In this document: piece after piece, positions 1 through 7,660 of the stretch
Layout of the letters: each line of letters starts with the position of its first letter
Numbering within the stretch: position 1 is the stretch's first letter
DNA from: Pseudonocardiales bacterium
GTDB taxonomy: Bacteria; Actinomycetota; Actinomycetes; Mycobacteriales; Jatrophihabitantaceae
Reading direction: 5' to 3'
Assembly: GCA_003243915.1 (NCBI GenBank)
Contig: QHCC01000037.1
Coordinates: 176-32,936 of the forward strand
DNA length: 32,761 nucleotides
Translations under genes and position numbers: made by a program
The notes under the pieces: generated by a model
The model's database searches: none
Told to the model about the DNA's origin: nothing
Seen by the model: only the letters and a program-made list of their open reading frames with translations

Positions 1-222
1 GCACCGACCAACCCGGACTGGTACTACAACCTGATTGCTGCTGGCACGGGCACGGTCGAGGTCGGCACTCAGACCTACCCGGTGCAGGTCGAAGAGGTGA
101 CCGGTACGCAACGCGACCGCCTGTTCGCCGAGCAGACGCTGCGTTATCCGGGGTTCGGCGCGTACGCCGAGAAGACCGCCGGCGTGCGCACGATCCCGGT
201 GCTCGCCCTGCGCCGTAGCTGA
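1..222 (+). CDS. Ddn-like F420-dependent nitroreductase family protein (3' part)
   Basis: The gene enters from the left edge, and only the last 73 codons are present, ending in TGA at 220-222. The visible peptide begins APTNPDWYYNL and ends RTIPVLALRRS. The pattern NPxWYYNL, then a beta strand with VEVG, then RDRLFAEQTLRYPGFGAYAEKT, then IPVLALRR is the C-terminal half of the Ddn/DUF385 split beta-barrel family. These actinobacterial proteins use deazaflavin F420H2 to reduce quinones and nitro compounds, usually at the inner membrane face. The N-terminal region and the start lie outside the window. The family call is secure; the substrate cannot be inferred. Confidence 0.85.
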   Translation, partial: APTNPDWYYNLIAAGTGTVEVGTQTYPVQVEEVTGTQRDRLFAEQTLRYPGFGAYAEKTAGVRTIPVLALRRS

Positions 223-336
223 GCCGACCAGCCGGGTGCCGGCATCCTCAATGGGAAGGGGTCCACACCGCAGACCTGCCGGAACCGCACCGGGCCAGCC
301 GGACACGCCGCCGACCCTCGACCGTAGCTGAGCGCG

Positions 337-864
337 TCATTGCGAGGCCGACGTGGCCACCTGCGCCGAGCGGTGCAGGCCGGTAACCGTCGTCGCCGCG
401 ATAGCGAGGGCAACCCCCGCGTCGAACAGTGTGAGCACGACAAGTTCCAGGAATGTGGACTGCGTGATGCTGTCGTGCGTACCGGAGCCGCGCGCCACGA
501 CCAGCGCGCCGATGACCGCGACCAGCCGCAGTCCGCACAGCCAGGCCAGTACCCTCGCGTGGATCTGCAGGTGAGCCAGCCGTGATCGCTCCGGGTCGGG
601 GAAGGCCTTGACGGCGCGGACGTTCACGACGACCAGCCCGCACAGCAACACCGCACCGATCAATGCAGAGGCAGCGAAGACCATGAGTGGGCGGTCCCCC
701 GGTCGGTCGCCCAGGCCGCCGCTCCGGGCGATCGCGACCTGCCCGGCGTCCCCGATTGCCCAGACGAGGGCGATCAGGGCTCGACCCATCGTCTGCTTAC
801 GTAGCGCACGAGGGTCCGCCGAATGCCGGATCACCGGGCTCAGTGCAGTACCCCGCTCGGCCAT
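337..864 (-). CDS. Small integral membrane protein, last gene of the ESX-like module
   Basis: This 175-residue protein has about four hydrophobic segments (around residues 28-45, 61-83, 106-125 and 137-160), separated by short basic loops, and ends in a polar tail. I do not recognise a family. It follows the 240-residue WXG-like gene on the same strand, and the ATG at 864 lies 25 bases inside that gene's end, suggesting translational coupling. The start is uncertain: no clear ribosome binding site precedes 864, and GTG at 834 or ATG at 789 would still keep the first membrane segment. A small multi-span protein directly downstream of a secreted protein with a hydrophobic end could be an immunity or export-assisting protein, but this is only inference from position. 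Confidence 0.6.
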   Translation of the reverse strand: MAERGTALSPVIRHSADPRALRKQTMGRALIALVWAIGDAGQVAIARSGGLGDRPGDRPLMVFAASALIGAVLLCGLVVVNVRAVKAFPDPERSRLAHLQIHARVLAWLCGLRLVAVIGALVVARGSGTHDSITQSTFLELVVLTLFDAGVALAIAATTVTGLHRSAQVATSASQ

Positions 865-1562
865 TTGTTACCAGGGAACGCGGTGCTGTCGTCGAGCCTC
901 GCGCGCAGTTGGGTGTTGGCGCTCGCCGCGGCGGATTTGAGTATCTCGGCACCTGTGAAGCAGGACGCGGCACAGAGGGCGACGGCGCCGATGATGAGGA
1001 CGGGGGTCGCCGGGAGTCCGAGGATTGTGTCTGCGGAGGCGAGCCCCGCGATGACGCCGGCGACCAGGATCCCTACCGCCGCGATAAGGGCCCCCCAGAA
1101 CACCCAGATAGCGGTGCGGAACTGGCTCAGGACGAGGGCGATGCCGTCGGTGAAGGTCGTCTTGATCGCGGCGAGCGCAGACTTCTGGGGCCCGAGGATG
1201 CTCTTGTAGATGCCCGCGGCGCGACCGGTCCAGTTGTCGTCGACCATGAGTGCCCCCTGGTCTGCGTTGCCCACCTCCGCGCTGACCGGTGCGCCGACGT
1301 GGTCGCTCCACGCGTTGGCGGTAGCCGACACCGCGCTGGGCGAGCCCATGTGCGAGAGGATGTTGCTCATCCAATCCCAGAACTGCTTCAGCAGGGCGAA
1401 GAACCGGTCCATGCCTCGTTTCACCACGTCGACGACCCATTTCAGGAAGAACGGCACGAAGCTGAGCACGGTGTTGATGGTGTCCACCAACTGCTTGACC
1501 AGGTTCTCGATCTTCTGGATCGTCGACACGATCTGGTTGATGAGTTGATCGTCGCTGGGCAT
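840..1562 (-). CDS. WXG100-like protein with hydrophobic C-terminal region (putative ESX substrate)
   Basis: This 240-residue protein starts at ATG 1562 behind an AGGAAAGG-type ribosome binding site. Residues 1-75 are a long amphipathic stretch rich in I, V, F, L and W. Residues about 80-150 look like a helix-turn-helix WXG100-type unit with the turn DDNWTGRAAG. Residues about 150-215 contain two strongly hydrophobic segments, and a short polar tail follows. Such a plan (WXG-like head plus membrane-active tail) is seen in proteins handled by type VII secretion. No enzymatic motif is visible. It sits between an EspC-like gene upstream and a small membrane-protein gene downstream, all on the same strand. 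A structural ESX-associated membrane protein is the plain reading; a pore-forming effector is a speculative alternative. Confidence 0.7.
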   Translation of the reverse strand: MPSDDQLINQIVSTIQKIENLVKQLVDTINTVLSFVPFFLKWVVDVVKRGMDRFFALLKQFWDWMSNILSHMGSPSAVSATANAWSDHVGAPVSAEVGNADQGALMVDDNWTGRAAGIYKSILGPQKSALAAIKTTFTDGIALVLSQFRTAIWVFWGALIAAVGILVAGVIAGLASADTILGLPATPVLIIGAVALCAASCFTGAEILKSAAASANTQLRARLDDSTAFPGNKWPSGVLH

Positions 1563-1617
1563 CAGCGTCAGCCTTTCCTGAGGTGAGGTGTACGTCCGGA
1601 CTGGCGGCGAGCCACGG

Positions 1618-1935
1618 TCATTTCTGGATGTCCCACACGCCGCGCAGTGCGTTCTTCGACTTCTGGTCGGAGGACTCGTAGATCGTTTTCACGTGCAGCA
1701 GCGTCGCGGCGATCTTGCGGGTCTCTTCTTGGCCTTGACCGAGCAGGTCTGCAATCCGCACGCGCAGCTGGTCGTAGGTGGCCTGGAGCCCGTCCTGGCT
1801 GGCCCAGGTGAGCTGGGTGTCGGTCAGCACCTGGGCTGCGGCGCTCTGCTGCGCGGTGCCGAGCACCGTCGAGGTGTCGTGCCATAGCGCGGAATCCTTG
1901 GCCAGGGCCTCGAGGGCCACTGTCATTTGCGTCAT
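1618..1935 (-). CDS. EspC-like ESX secretion-associated small protein
   Basis: This is a 105-residue, all-helical protein without a signal peptide; the start ATG at 1935 follows AGAGGAGAAG. It has the size and composition of the EspC/DUF2580 family, relatives of WXG100 proteins exported by ESX (type VII) systems. Near the C-terminus is YESSD, matching the general ESX export signal YxxxD/E, placed as expected after the second helix and followed by a short basic stretch (QKSK). A WAS sequence in the middle occupies the helix-helix turn where WXG proteins carry WxG. It lies 48 bases downstream of the YbaB-like gene and 55 bases upstream of the WXG-like membrane gene, so the three probably form one transcript. 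The secretion apparatus itself (EccA-E, MycP) is not in this window. Confidence 0.8.
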   Translation of the reverse strand: MTQMTVALEALAKDSALWHDTSTVLGTAQQSAAAQVLTDTQLTWASQDGLQATYDQLRVRIADLLGQGQEETRKIAATLLHVKTIYESSDQKSKNALRGVWDIQK

Positions 1936-1983
1936 CGTGCTTCTCCTCTGCGGGTTTCGTGGCTCGTCGTCATCTCAGTTTCG

Positions 1984-2736
1984 TCATTCGAGTAGTCGGA
2001 GGCGCTCGGCCAGGGCCTGCGGATCTCTGGCGAGGGCCTGGATCTCGCCCAGCGGACTCGCGTCGATCATGTCCTGCACAGTGCGACCGGCCATCTTCCG
2101 GTACGCGTCCTGCAGCGCCTCGGTGGTTTCGCGACCGATGTTGAAGTGGTGGGCCTTTTCGATCCATCGCTGGTCGTAGGTCAGGTCCTGTACCGCTCCG
2201 GACCCGACGACAGTCGCGCGGACGTGTCCCGAGCTGCTCCGGCCGGCGAAGTCGCTCACCCGCTGGGTGCCGAGTTCCGAGGACACCTGCTCGATGCCGT
2301 CGTTGATGGCCTGGAGCATCCGCAGCAGCTCTTCGAGCACCGCCGTGTCCGATCCTGTCGACGATCCCTGGGTAAGTTCGCTCAACCGAGTAGCGACTTG
2401 CTGCGCCGAGGCCGGCATCGGCCGGTTCGGTGTCTCGAGTTGGGCGGACTCCTCGGCGTAGCGCGTCGCCCACATCTCGGTGCGCTGGGCCGCTGCAGCC
2501 TGCAGGGCCTCCTGCACCGACGCGCCGAGCATGGTCGGCTCCAGCGACTTGCGCCACGACGAATCAACCTTCACGTCCTGCAGCACACCCTCTTCGTCGA
2601 GAGTGACGGTGATGCGGCCGGCGCTGTCCGCGCCGGTGACCGGGCCGATGTGGTTGGCGGCGTCCTCGAATCGCTGAGCCGTCTTGTCGACCTCGTCGTG
2701 CAGCCGGGCAACGTCTTCGGCCCAGTCTTCGGACAT
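1984..2736 (-). CDS. Tandem YbaB/EbfC-like protein of ESX-associated type
   Basis: This 250-residue protein starts at ATG 2736 with GGGAG five bases upstream. The first 100 residues match the YbaB/EbfC pattern: a long helix, then GRITVTLDEEGVLQDVKVD, then a helix with EALQAA. A second similar unit is visible around residues 170-220 (HVRATVVGSGAVQDLTYD, then TEALQDAYRKM), so the protein appears to be a tandem of two YbaB-like folds joined by a polar linker. YbaB proteins bind nucleoid DNA, but YbaB-like proteins such as EspL are also found in mycobacterial ESX loci, where they act with secreted partners. The position at the head of an EspC-like operon favours the ESX role. It is the first gene of the leftward module. 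Confidence 0.75.
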   Translation of the reverse strand: MSEDWAEDVARLHDEVDKTAQRFEDAANHIGPVTGADSAGRITVTLDEEGVLQDVKVDSSWRKSLEPTMLGASVQEALQAAAAQRTEMWATRYAEESAQLETPNRPMPASAQQVATRLSELTQGSSTGSDTAVLEELLRMLQAINDGIEQVSSELGTQRVSDFAGRSSSGHVRATVVGSGAVQDLTYDQRWIEKAHHFNIGRETTEALQDAYRKMAGRTVQDMIDASPLGEIQALARDPQALAERLRLLE

Positions 2737-3036
2737 GCTCGCTCCCGTGTCTCGCTGAGCCCTGTAGTGCTCATGTGGACTACCAGACGCGGTAGCACGA
2801 TGGTCATGCCGCCCTGAGCCTTGCCGACCGGCAGACGGGACACCGGAACCGACTGCCCGAGATCGACCGATTCACGCCGAAGTATGGCAGACGATCGGCG
2901 GCGGCACCCTGGTGAGCGCTCCCCACCTACCGGGCACGGCGAGCGTTCTGCCCGGCTCGGGTGCGACCCGCTCGGTGCGCAGCCGGGGTGTTCGAGCCCT
3001 CGTCGTCGGACCCGGGCACGCGGCGCAGGAGGCTCG
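2737..3036. other. Intergenic stretch between ESX-like module and metal regulator
   Basis: These 300 bases separate the start of the YbaB-like gene from the stop of the ArsR-type gene, both on the minus strand. They should contain the promoter of the leftward module. I see a weak inverted repeat GTAGT...ACTAC around 2764-2784 and no convincing open reading frame with a ribosome binding site. The open frames present have arginine- and proline-rich composition typical of noncoding GC-rich DNA. Confidence 0.5.
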
Positions 3037-3390
3037 TCAGTCGTGAGCGGGTATGCCGCTGATCTGGTGGTCAGCGTGGAACAACGCTTCGGTGAGTAGC
3101 GCGCGCACATGCCCACCGCGCAGCCGGTACACGACCCGCTGGCCCTGTCGCTGCCCTTCGACCAGGCCCGCGAACCGCAACTTCGACAGGTGCTGGCTGG
3201 CCACGGTTGGCCGGCACCCGGCAACGGCGGCCAGGCTGGCCACATCCAGCTGCGCGTGGCGAAGTGCCCACAGCATCCGTACGCGGGTGGGGTCGGCGAG
3301 CAGCGCGAACGACGTGACCGCTGCGGTGACCTGTTCACGGGTCGGCTCGACGTGGTGCGTGCGCGGCGCACGGGTGCGGGTCGGCGTCAC
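3037..3390 (-). CDS. ArsR/SmtB-family metal-sensing repressor, NmtR/KmtR-like
   Basis: This 117-residue protein starts with GTG at 3390. A winged helix-turn-helix spans about residues 25-92 (FALLADPTRVRML, then TVASQHLSKLRFAGLV, then wing QRVVYRL). The last helix carries H94, H105, H108 and H116. The H94/H105/H108 spacing (11 and 3) is the spacing I recall for the alpha-5 nickel/cobalt ligands of mycobacterial NmtR, whereas arsenic-type cysteine pairs are absent. It is divergent from a CDF metal exporter, with an inverted repeat between them. By analogy with NmtR and KmtR it should repress the exporter and itself until a divalent metal, probably Ni(II), Co(II) or Zn(II), binds. The metal is not decided by sequence alone. 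Confidence 0.85.
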   Translation of the reverse strand: MTPTRTRAPRTHHVEPTREQVTAAVTSFALLADPTRVRMLWALRHAQLDVASLAAVAGCRPTVASQHLSKLRFAGLVEGQRQGQRVVYRLRGGHVRALLTEALFHADHQISGIPAHD

Positions 3391-3411
3391 CGGCGTAGCT
3401 TATCTGCTCAT

Positions 3412-3426
3412 TGCGATATATTCGCA
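3412..3426. promoter_or_regulatory. Inverted repeat operator between metal sensor and CDF exporter
   Basis: The sequence TGCGA-TATAT-TCGCA has perfect 5-base arms around an AT-rich spacer and lies 22 bases upstream of the sensor's GTG. It is the only AT-rich island in the divergent region. It resembles the ATATGCGA-type half sites known for mycobacterial metal-sensing ArsR proteins. It is positioned to block both promoters. Direct binding is inferred. Confidence 0.6.
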
Positions 3427-3488
3427 TCAGCGAAGTACTTGATAGTCTCGGGTAGTCCCCCTCCTTCGCCGATCCGAGGCACCCGAAC

Positions 3489-4607
3489 GTGAATGGCGCC
3501 GAGCACGAACACCTCGATCATGGGCCTAGTGCTGCCCACGGCCCAGATCATGATCATGACCATGGCCACGTCCACCCCTCGTCATTGCCGGGGCGTATCG
3601 GTCACGCGGTGTCGGAATTCCTCCGTGGGCACTCTCACGACGCGGCCGATCAGGTCGACAGTGCCCTGGAAGCCGACGCGGCAGGTCGCCGGGCGCTGTT
3701 GATCAGCCTGGCCGGTCTGGCCGTCACCGCCGCCATCCAGGCGGTCGTGGTGATGCTGTCGGGTTCGGTGGCACTGCTGGGCGACACGCTGCACAACGTC
3801 GCCGACGCGTTGACGGCAGTGCCTCTGCTGATCGCGTTCCGCCTGGCCCGCCGGCCGCCTACCAAGCGGTACACCTATGGCTATGGCCGGGCCGAGGATC
3901 TCGGCGGCCTGTTCGTGATCGCGATGATCGCGGTGTCATGTGCCCTGGCGGCCTATGAGGCGATCAACCGATTCGCACACCCGCATCCGGTCAGCCACCT
4001 GTGGGCCGTCGCAGGTGCTGCTGTTGTGGGTTTCCTCGGCAACGAGGCAGTGGCCCAGTACCGCATCCGGGTGGGGCGTCAGATCGGCAGCGCTGCCCTG
4101 GTGGCCGATGGCCTGCATGCCCGCACGGACGGGTTCACCAGTCTGGCCGTGCTGCTCGGGGTCGGCGGTGTCGCTCTTGGCTGGCGGCAGGCCGATCCGA
4201 TCATCGGGCTGGTGATCACCGTCGCGATCCTGGGCGTCCTTCGTTCGACCGTCCGCCAGATCGGCGCCCGCCTCATGGATGCCGTCGACCCCGCGCTCGT
4301 CGATCAGGCCACCGCGGCCGTCATCAGCGTCGCGGGCATCGCCGGGGTCCGGGACCTGCGGATCCGCTGGATCGGGCACACCCTGCGCGCCGAAGTAGAC
4401 GTCACCGTGGCGGCGCATCTGACGGTCACCGAGGCGCACGACCTGGCCCACCACGCCGAGGCGCACCTGCTCGACCGGGTGCGTCGGCTCACCGCGGCAA
4501 CCGTGCACGCAAGTCCGTCCGGGGCCCACCGAGCGCCGCCGATCACGACGCCGACAGACGCAGGTGGCTCCCTGACCGGTACCTGTCACCGCCGATGGGG
4601 TCGGTGA
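3489..4607 (+). CDS. Cation diffusion facilitator (CDF) metal exporter with His-rich N-terminus
   Basis: This 372-residue inner-membrane exporter starts with GTG at 3489. The first 50 residues hold a His/Asp-rich metal-binding segment (HGPDHDHDHGHVH). About six membrane spans follow between residues 68 and 250. The CDF metal site is visible as H102xxxD106 in TM2 (GDTLHNVADA) and H210xxxD214 in TM5 (ADGLHARTDG), the HD-HD arrangement typical of zinc-type exporters, and YGYGRAEDLG precedes TM3. The C-terminal cytoplasmic domain (about residues 255-345) has the ferredoxin-like fold seen as the dimerisation domain. These proteins swap cytosolic divalent metal for protons. The divergent metal sensor very likely controls it. 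The last 65 bases overlap the end of the convergent lipoprotein gene. Confidence 0.92.
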   Translation: MNGAEHEHLDHGPSAAHGPDHDHDHGHVHPSSLPGRIGHAVSEFLRGHSHDAADQVDSALEADAAGRRALLISLAGLAVTAAIQAVVVMLSGSVALLGDTLHNVADALTAVPLLIAFRLARRPPTKRYTYGYGRAEDLGGLFVIAMIAVSCALAAYEAINRFAHPHPVSHLWAVAGAAVVGFLGNEAVAQYRIRVGRQIGSAALVADGLHARTDGFTSLAVLLGVGGVALGWRQADPIIGLVITVAILGVLRSTVRQIGARLMDAVDPALVDQATAAVISVAGIAGVRDLRIRWIGHTLRAEVDVTVAAHLTVTEAHDLAHHAEAHLLDRVRRLTAATVHASPSGAHRAPPITTPTDAGGSLTGTCHRRWGR

Positions 4608-5079
4608 GCACGGCGGTGACACCGTCGGACGGATGGCCTGGTTTCACGCCGGGCGGGTAGGCGATGACGACAACGGCGACGATGTCACCGGGATGCTGCG
4701 GTTGACGCTGCGCCGCGCAGAAGGCGCCGGGATCAGCCACCGGGCGCTGACTCTCGGAGAACTCGAATAGCGGGTAGCCGGCATCGAGGTACCCGCGCAG
4801 CAGGGCCGGGCAGGCGGCCGACAGCGGGGCGGGCAGCGAATAGTCCAGCGAGGCCTTGGGCCCGATCTCGGCATCGCCGTCGGTGTGCGTCGCGGCGATC
4901 CGGATGGCGCCCCCAGGCACCGGAACCCCTTCCAGTCTGTGCACCAGCGGCGTCGCCGAGCGGTGGGAACCCACGCCGCAGGCGGCGGCCCCCGAGACGA
5001 GGAGCGCCGCCGATATCGGGAGCATGAGAGCCCGTGCCGTCTTCGCCAACGCTTCAAGGACAGCACCGCGGACGATCAC
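4543..5079 (-). CDS. Putative lipoprotein of unknown function
   Basis: This 178-residue protein has a basic N-terminus, a hydrophobic core and the lipobox LVSGAAAC with the lipidated Cys near residue 34, so it should be anchored on the outer face of the membrane. The mature part is about 145 residues with a few cysteines (SAACPALL, AFCAAQRQ) and no motif I can name. It starts 57 bases after the MFS gene stop on the same strand, so the two are probably cotranscribed. Its C-terminal 65 bases overlap the convergent CDF gene. Either reading of the overlap (both genes real to the end, or one ends earlier in related genomes) is possible. Confidence 0.65.
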   Translation of the reverse strand: MIVRGAVLEALAKTARALMLPISAALLVSGAAACGVGSHRSATPLVHRLEGVPVPGGAIRIAATHTDGDAEIGPKASLDYSLPAPLSAACPALLRGYLDAGYPLFEFSESQRPVADPGAFCAAQRQPQHPGDIVAVVVIAYPPGVKPGHPSDGVTAVLTDPIGGDRYRSGSHLRLSAS

Positions 5080-5136
5080 TGGCTGTCCTCCTGAACGGGC
5101 GGCGACATCGCGAGTATGCGGAAAAGGCAGGGGGAG

Positions 5137-6345
5137 TCAGTGCAGCCGGGCTCGTAGCCACGCCGCCGTGGCCAAGGCGAGTGCGGCAAGGACCGCCAGC
5201 GGCACGGCGAGTCGATGGACAGTCACGAAGGACGTCACCAGCAGCGGTGCCGCGAAGCCGACGTAGGCCCACGTGTAGAACAGTCCGTTGCACGCGCCCC
5301 GCGTCGCCGGTGTGGACAGTTGCTGCACCAAGATCAATCCGGCGTTCAGGCACAGGCCGGCGCCGGCCCCGAGCAGAGCTCCCGCAGTGAACACCAGCGC
5401 CCCCGACTGGAGCAGTGCCGCGGCTGCACCGCACCCGTAGCCGATCGCTCCCAGACCGGCTCCCACCGCGCCCCGAAGCCGGCCGAGCCGATGCGCGACC
5501 GGTTGCACGAGCGCGCCCGCGCCGAGGGTCACGGCGGCGAGGATGCCGGTGAACAGCACCACATGACGCTCGTGCCGAAGTGCCAGGGGCAGCACGGTGA
5601 TGGCGACGGACGGAAAGGCGTAGACGCAGATTGCAGTGGGGATCAACGTCCGGCGGAAGACCCGCCGGGCGGCGGCGTCGAGCCGGGCGCGCGGCAGCAG
5701 GCTGGCGCCCGCCGAACCGCGGCGCCCCGCCGACCAAGCACCATGCCGTGCGACGGTGACGGCGATGGCGAGCATCAGGGCCACCAGGGCGGCGTGCAGC
5801 AGGTAGGGCGAGGTCAGCGGGTGTGACCCGTACTGGACGAGCAGGCCCGCAGAGAGAGGACCGAGGCAGAACCCCAGGTTCAGAGCCAGTGATGCGCGCC
5901 GCGCCGCGACATTGGCGTGCCGGGTGCCGACCAGGTCCTGAAGCCAGGCACTGCCGATGCTGAAGGCGGCGCCTGAGGCGAGGCCTTGTGCGAGTCGCGC
6001 GACGAACAGCACGGGGATCGAGTTCGCGCCGGGCAGGAACAGCAGGGAGGCCACGCCGGCCAGGACGATCGCGGGCAGCAGCAGACGGGTCCGGCCGAAG
6101 CGGTCCGACGCAGGTCCGGCGAATAGCAGAGACGGGGCGAGGCCGATCGCGTAGACGCCGAATATCGCCGTCATCACCACCGGCGAGAGGTGCAGCCGGT
6201 CTCGGTAGACGAGCAGCAGCGGGGTGGGCACGTTCGTCCCGAACGCCGCCGCGAACAGCAGCACACCCGGCGCCCACCACGCCGATTCACGTTGCGCCGG
6301 GACGGGCACCGCAGCGGCCAGGGTGCCGCTGTCGATATCGGACAT
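5137..6345 (-). CDS. MFS transporter
   Basis: This 402-residue protein has about twelve hydrophobic spans and the major facilitator signature between TM2 and TM3 (GPASDRFGRTRLLLP, the GxxxDRxGRR/K pattern). TM4 shows RLAQGLASGAAFSIGSAWLQD, typical of drug/H+ antiporter-like members. The central loop (about residues 205-235) is basic. The start at ATG 6345 leaves a 25-residue polar N-terminus before TM1. The substrate cannot be read from sequence. It heads a probable two-gene leftward operon with the lipoprotein gene. Confidence 0.85.
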   Translation of the reverse strand: MSDIDSGTLAAAVPVPAQRESAWWAPGVLLFAAAFGTNVPTPLLLVYRDRLHLSPVVMTAIFGVYAIGLAPSLLFAGPASDRFGRTRLLLPAIVLAGVASLLFLPGANSIPVLFVARLAQGLASGAAFSIGSAWLQDLVGTRHANVAARRASLALNLGFCLGPLSAGLLVQYGSHPLTSPYLLHAALVALMLAIAVTVARHGAWSAGRRGSAGASLLPRARLDAAARRVFRRTLIPTAICVYAFPSVAITVLPLALRHERHVVLFTGILAAVTLGAGALVQPVAHRLGRLRGAVGAGLGAIGYGCGAAAALLQSGALVFTAGALLGAGAGLCLNAGLILVQQLSTPATRGACNGLFYTWAYVGFAAPLLVTSFVTVHRLAVPLAVLAALALATAAWLRARLH

Positions 6346-6727
6346 GAACTTCCTCCGGCGCCGAGGATGTCACGTTCCGCGCGAACCGTGCCGTCGATCG
6401 CGTCACACTCGAGCGGTGGTGAACGTGAGCTCTGGCGCCGAGGTGTCCGGTGGCGGTCGGCCACCGCTCGTCGCGGCGAAGGCGACATCGAGGGCCGCCC
6501 GAGCGATGAACGGCCCAGCCGGTGTTCAGGAGACACCGGCCGGGCCTAAGCGCCAGCACCGGCTAGCTGGGCAGACGCCTCTTCCCACCATCCTCGCTCA
6601 TGGCAGGAATGCAAGGGGTCCTCGCGCTGGGTGCCATTGCGTCCGCATCGTTCGGAGGTCACACTTCACTCCATCGACGCAGTCGGCCGCCTGTGCCGGC
6701 GAGACATCACGGAGCGGAGAGCGCATC
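6346..6727. other. Divergent intergenic region
   Basis: About 380 bases lie between the MFS gene (leftward) and the DUF1906 gene (rightward) and presumably hold both promoters. An open frame in phase with the DUF1906 gene extends back to 6224, but its translation is arginine/proline-rich and unrelated to the family, and it would run antisense into the MFS gene, so I treat it as noncoding. No clear terminator or operator palindrome is seen. Confidence 0.5.
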
Positions 6728-7633
6728 GTGAGCACCTATTACCTGTATGACGCGGCCTACGCGCCCGACCTCGACAAGGTGAAGGAAAACGGCGGCATCG
6801 CGATGTCGGTGTACCTCACCGGAGGCTACGCGACGACGTGCGCCCAGCCCGACGCGTTGCACGCGAAGGGACTCGGCGTCCTGGGCAACTACGAGGAAGC
6901 GATCGACGAGCTGCTCTATTGCGGTCGTGCGGGCGGCGTGGATATCGGGCGCCGTGCGGCTGAGGCCTACCTCGCGAAAGGGGCGCCGGGATCGACCGGC
7001 CTCGGGATCGCCTTCTCTGTCGACGTGAGCGCCGATCCATCGACGTTCGGCGCGATCGGGGAGGCGTTCGTCGGCATTCGCGAAGGGCTTGCCGGCCGGT
7101 TCGTGCCCAAGGTCTACGGCGAGGGTGCGCTGATCGACTACCTCGTCGCACATCACGAGGTCGAGGGACTGCAATGGCTGTCCGCGTCGACCTCGTTCCC
7201 CGGCTTCAACCCGGCCGATCCCCACGTCGGACGTGTGCAGCTCGTCGGCACCCCCGTACCCGGCACCGATCAAGACACGATCACCAACTTCAAGGGGCTG
7301 GGCATCTGGTGGCCCGTCGGTAGCCCACATGCCCACGACAACGCCACACCACTGGAGGACGACATGACTCCCGAGCAGGCCAAGCAACTCGCCGACCTGC
7401 ACGACCGGCTAGGCAAGATCGACACCATGAACTACGCGATTCACAACCAGGTCGCCCCGGCCGTTGCCGACATGCGCCCCAAGGTCCAGGTTCTCTACGC
7501 CCGCGATCAGGGGGGCCAGCTCGACCCGAAGGAGCTCGCGCTAGACCTTGCGGCCGCCCTGGGCCCCGACCTCGCGACCCAGCTGGCGGCCGAGCTCGGC
7601 ACGATTGTCACCCACGGGGCTGCGCCGGCCTAG
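6728..7633 (+). CDS. DUF1906 glycoside-hydrolase-like protein with phage-lysin-like tail
   Basis: I place the start at GTG 6728 (MSTYYLYDAAYAPDL), about ten bases after GGAG, giving 301 residues. Residues 1-200 resemble the DUF1906/Rv2525c-like TIM-barrel: GGIAMSVYLTGGYAT, LGVLGNYEEA, then a barrel strand IAFSVDVSADP, then PKVYGEGALIDYL, LQWLSAS and a final IWWPVG. Proteins of this family are linked to cell-wall polysaccharide or found as actinophage lysin modules. Residues 205-301 form an alpha-helical tail with LDPKELALDLAAALGPDLATQLAAEL, a pattern common at the end of actinophage lysins and tail proteins. There is no signal peptide. It may be a captured phage gene; no other phage gene is nearby. 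Confidence 0.75.
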   Translation: MSTYYLYDAAYAPDLDKVKENGGIAMSVYLTGGYATTCAQPDALHAKGLGVLGNYEEAIDELLYCGRAGGVDIGRRAAEAYLAKGAPGSTGLGIAFSVDVSADPSTFGAIGEAFVGIREGLAGRFVPKVYGEGALIDYLVAHHEVEGLQWLSASTSFPGFNPADPHVGRVQLVGTPVPGTDQDTITNFKGLGIWWPVGSPHAHDNATPLEDDMTPEQAKQLADLHDRLGKIDTMNYAIHNQVAPAVADMRPKVQVLYARDQGGQLDPKELALDLAAALGPDLATQLAAELGTIVTHGAAPA

Positions 7634-7660
7634 GTATCGCGCACGTGGGGTCGGGTCGCC

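Noticed and set aside
687-1586. Plus-strand open frame of 299 codons
   Set aside because: Antisense to the WXG-like gene, low-complexity Arg/Gly/Asp composition, no ribosome binding site.
6224-6727. In-frame N-terminal extension of the DUF1906 gene
   Set aside because: Translation is Arg/Pro/Ser-rich, overlaps the MFS gene antisense, and GTG 6728 has a ribosome binding site and the family N-terminus.
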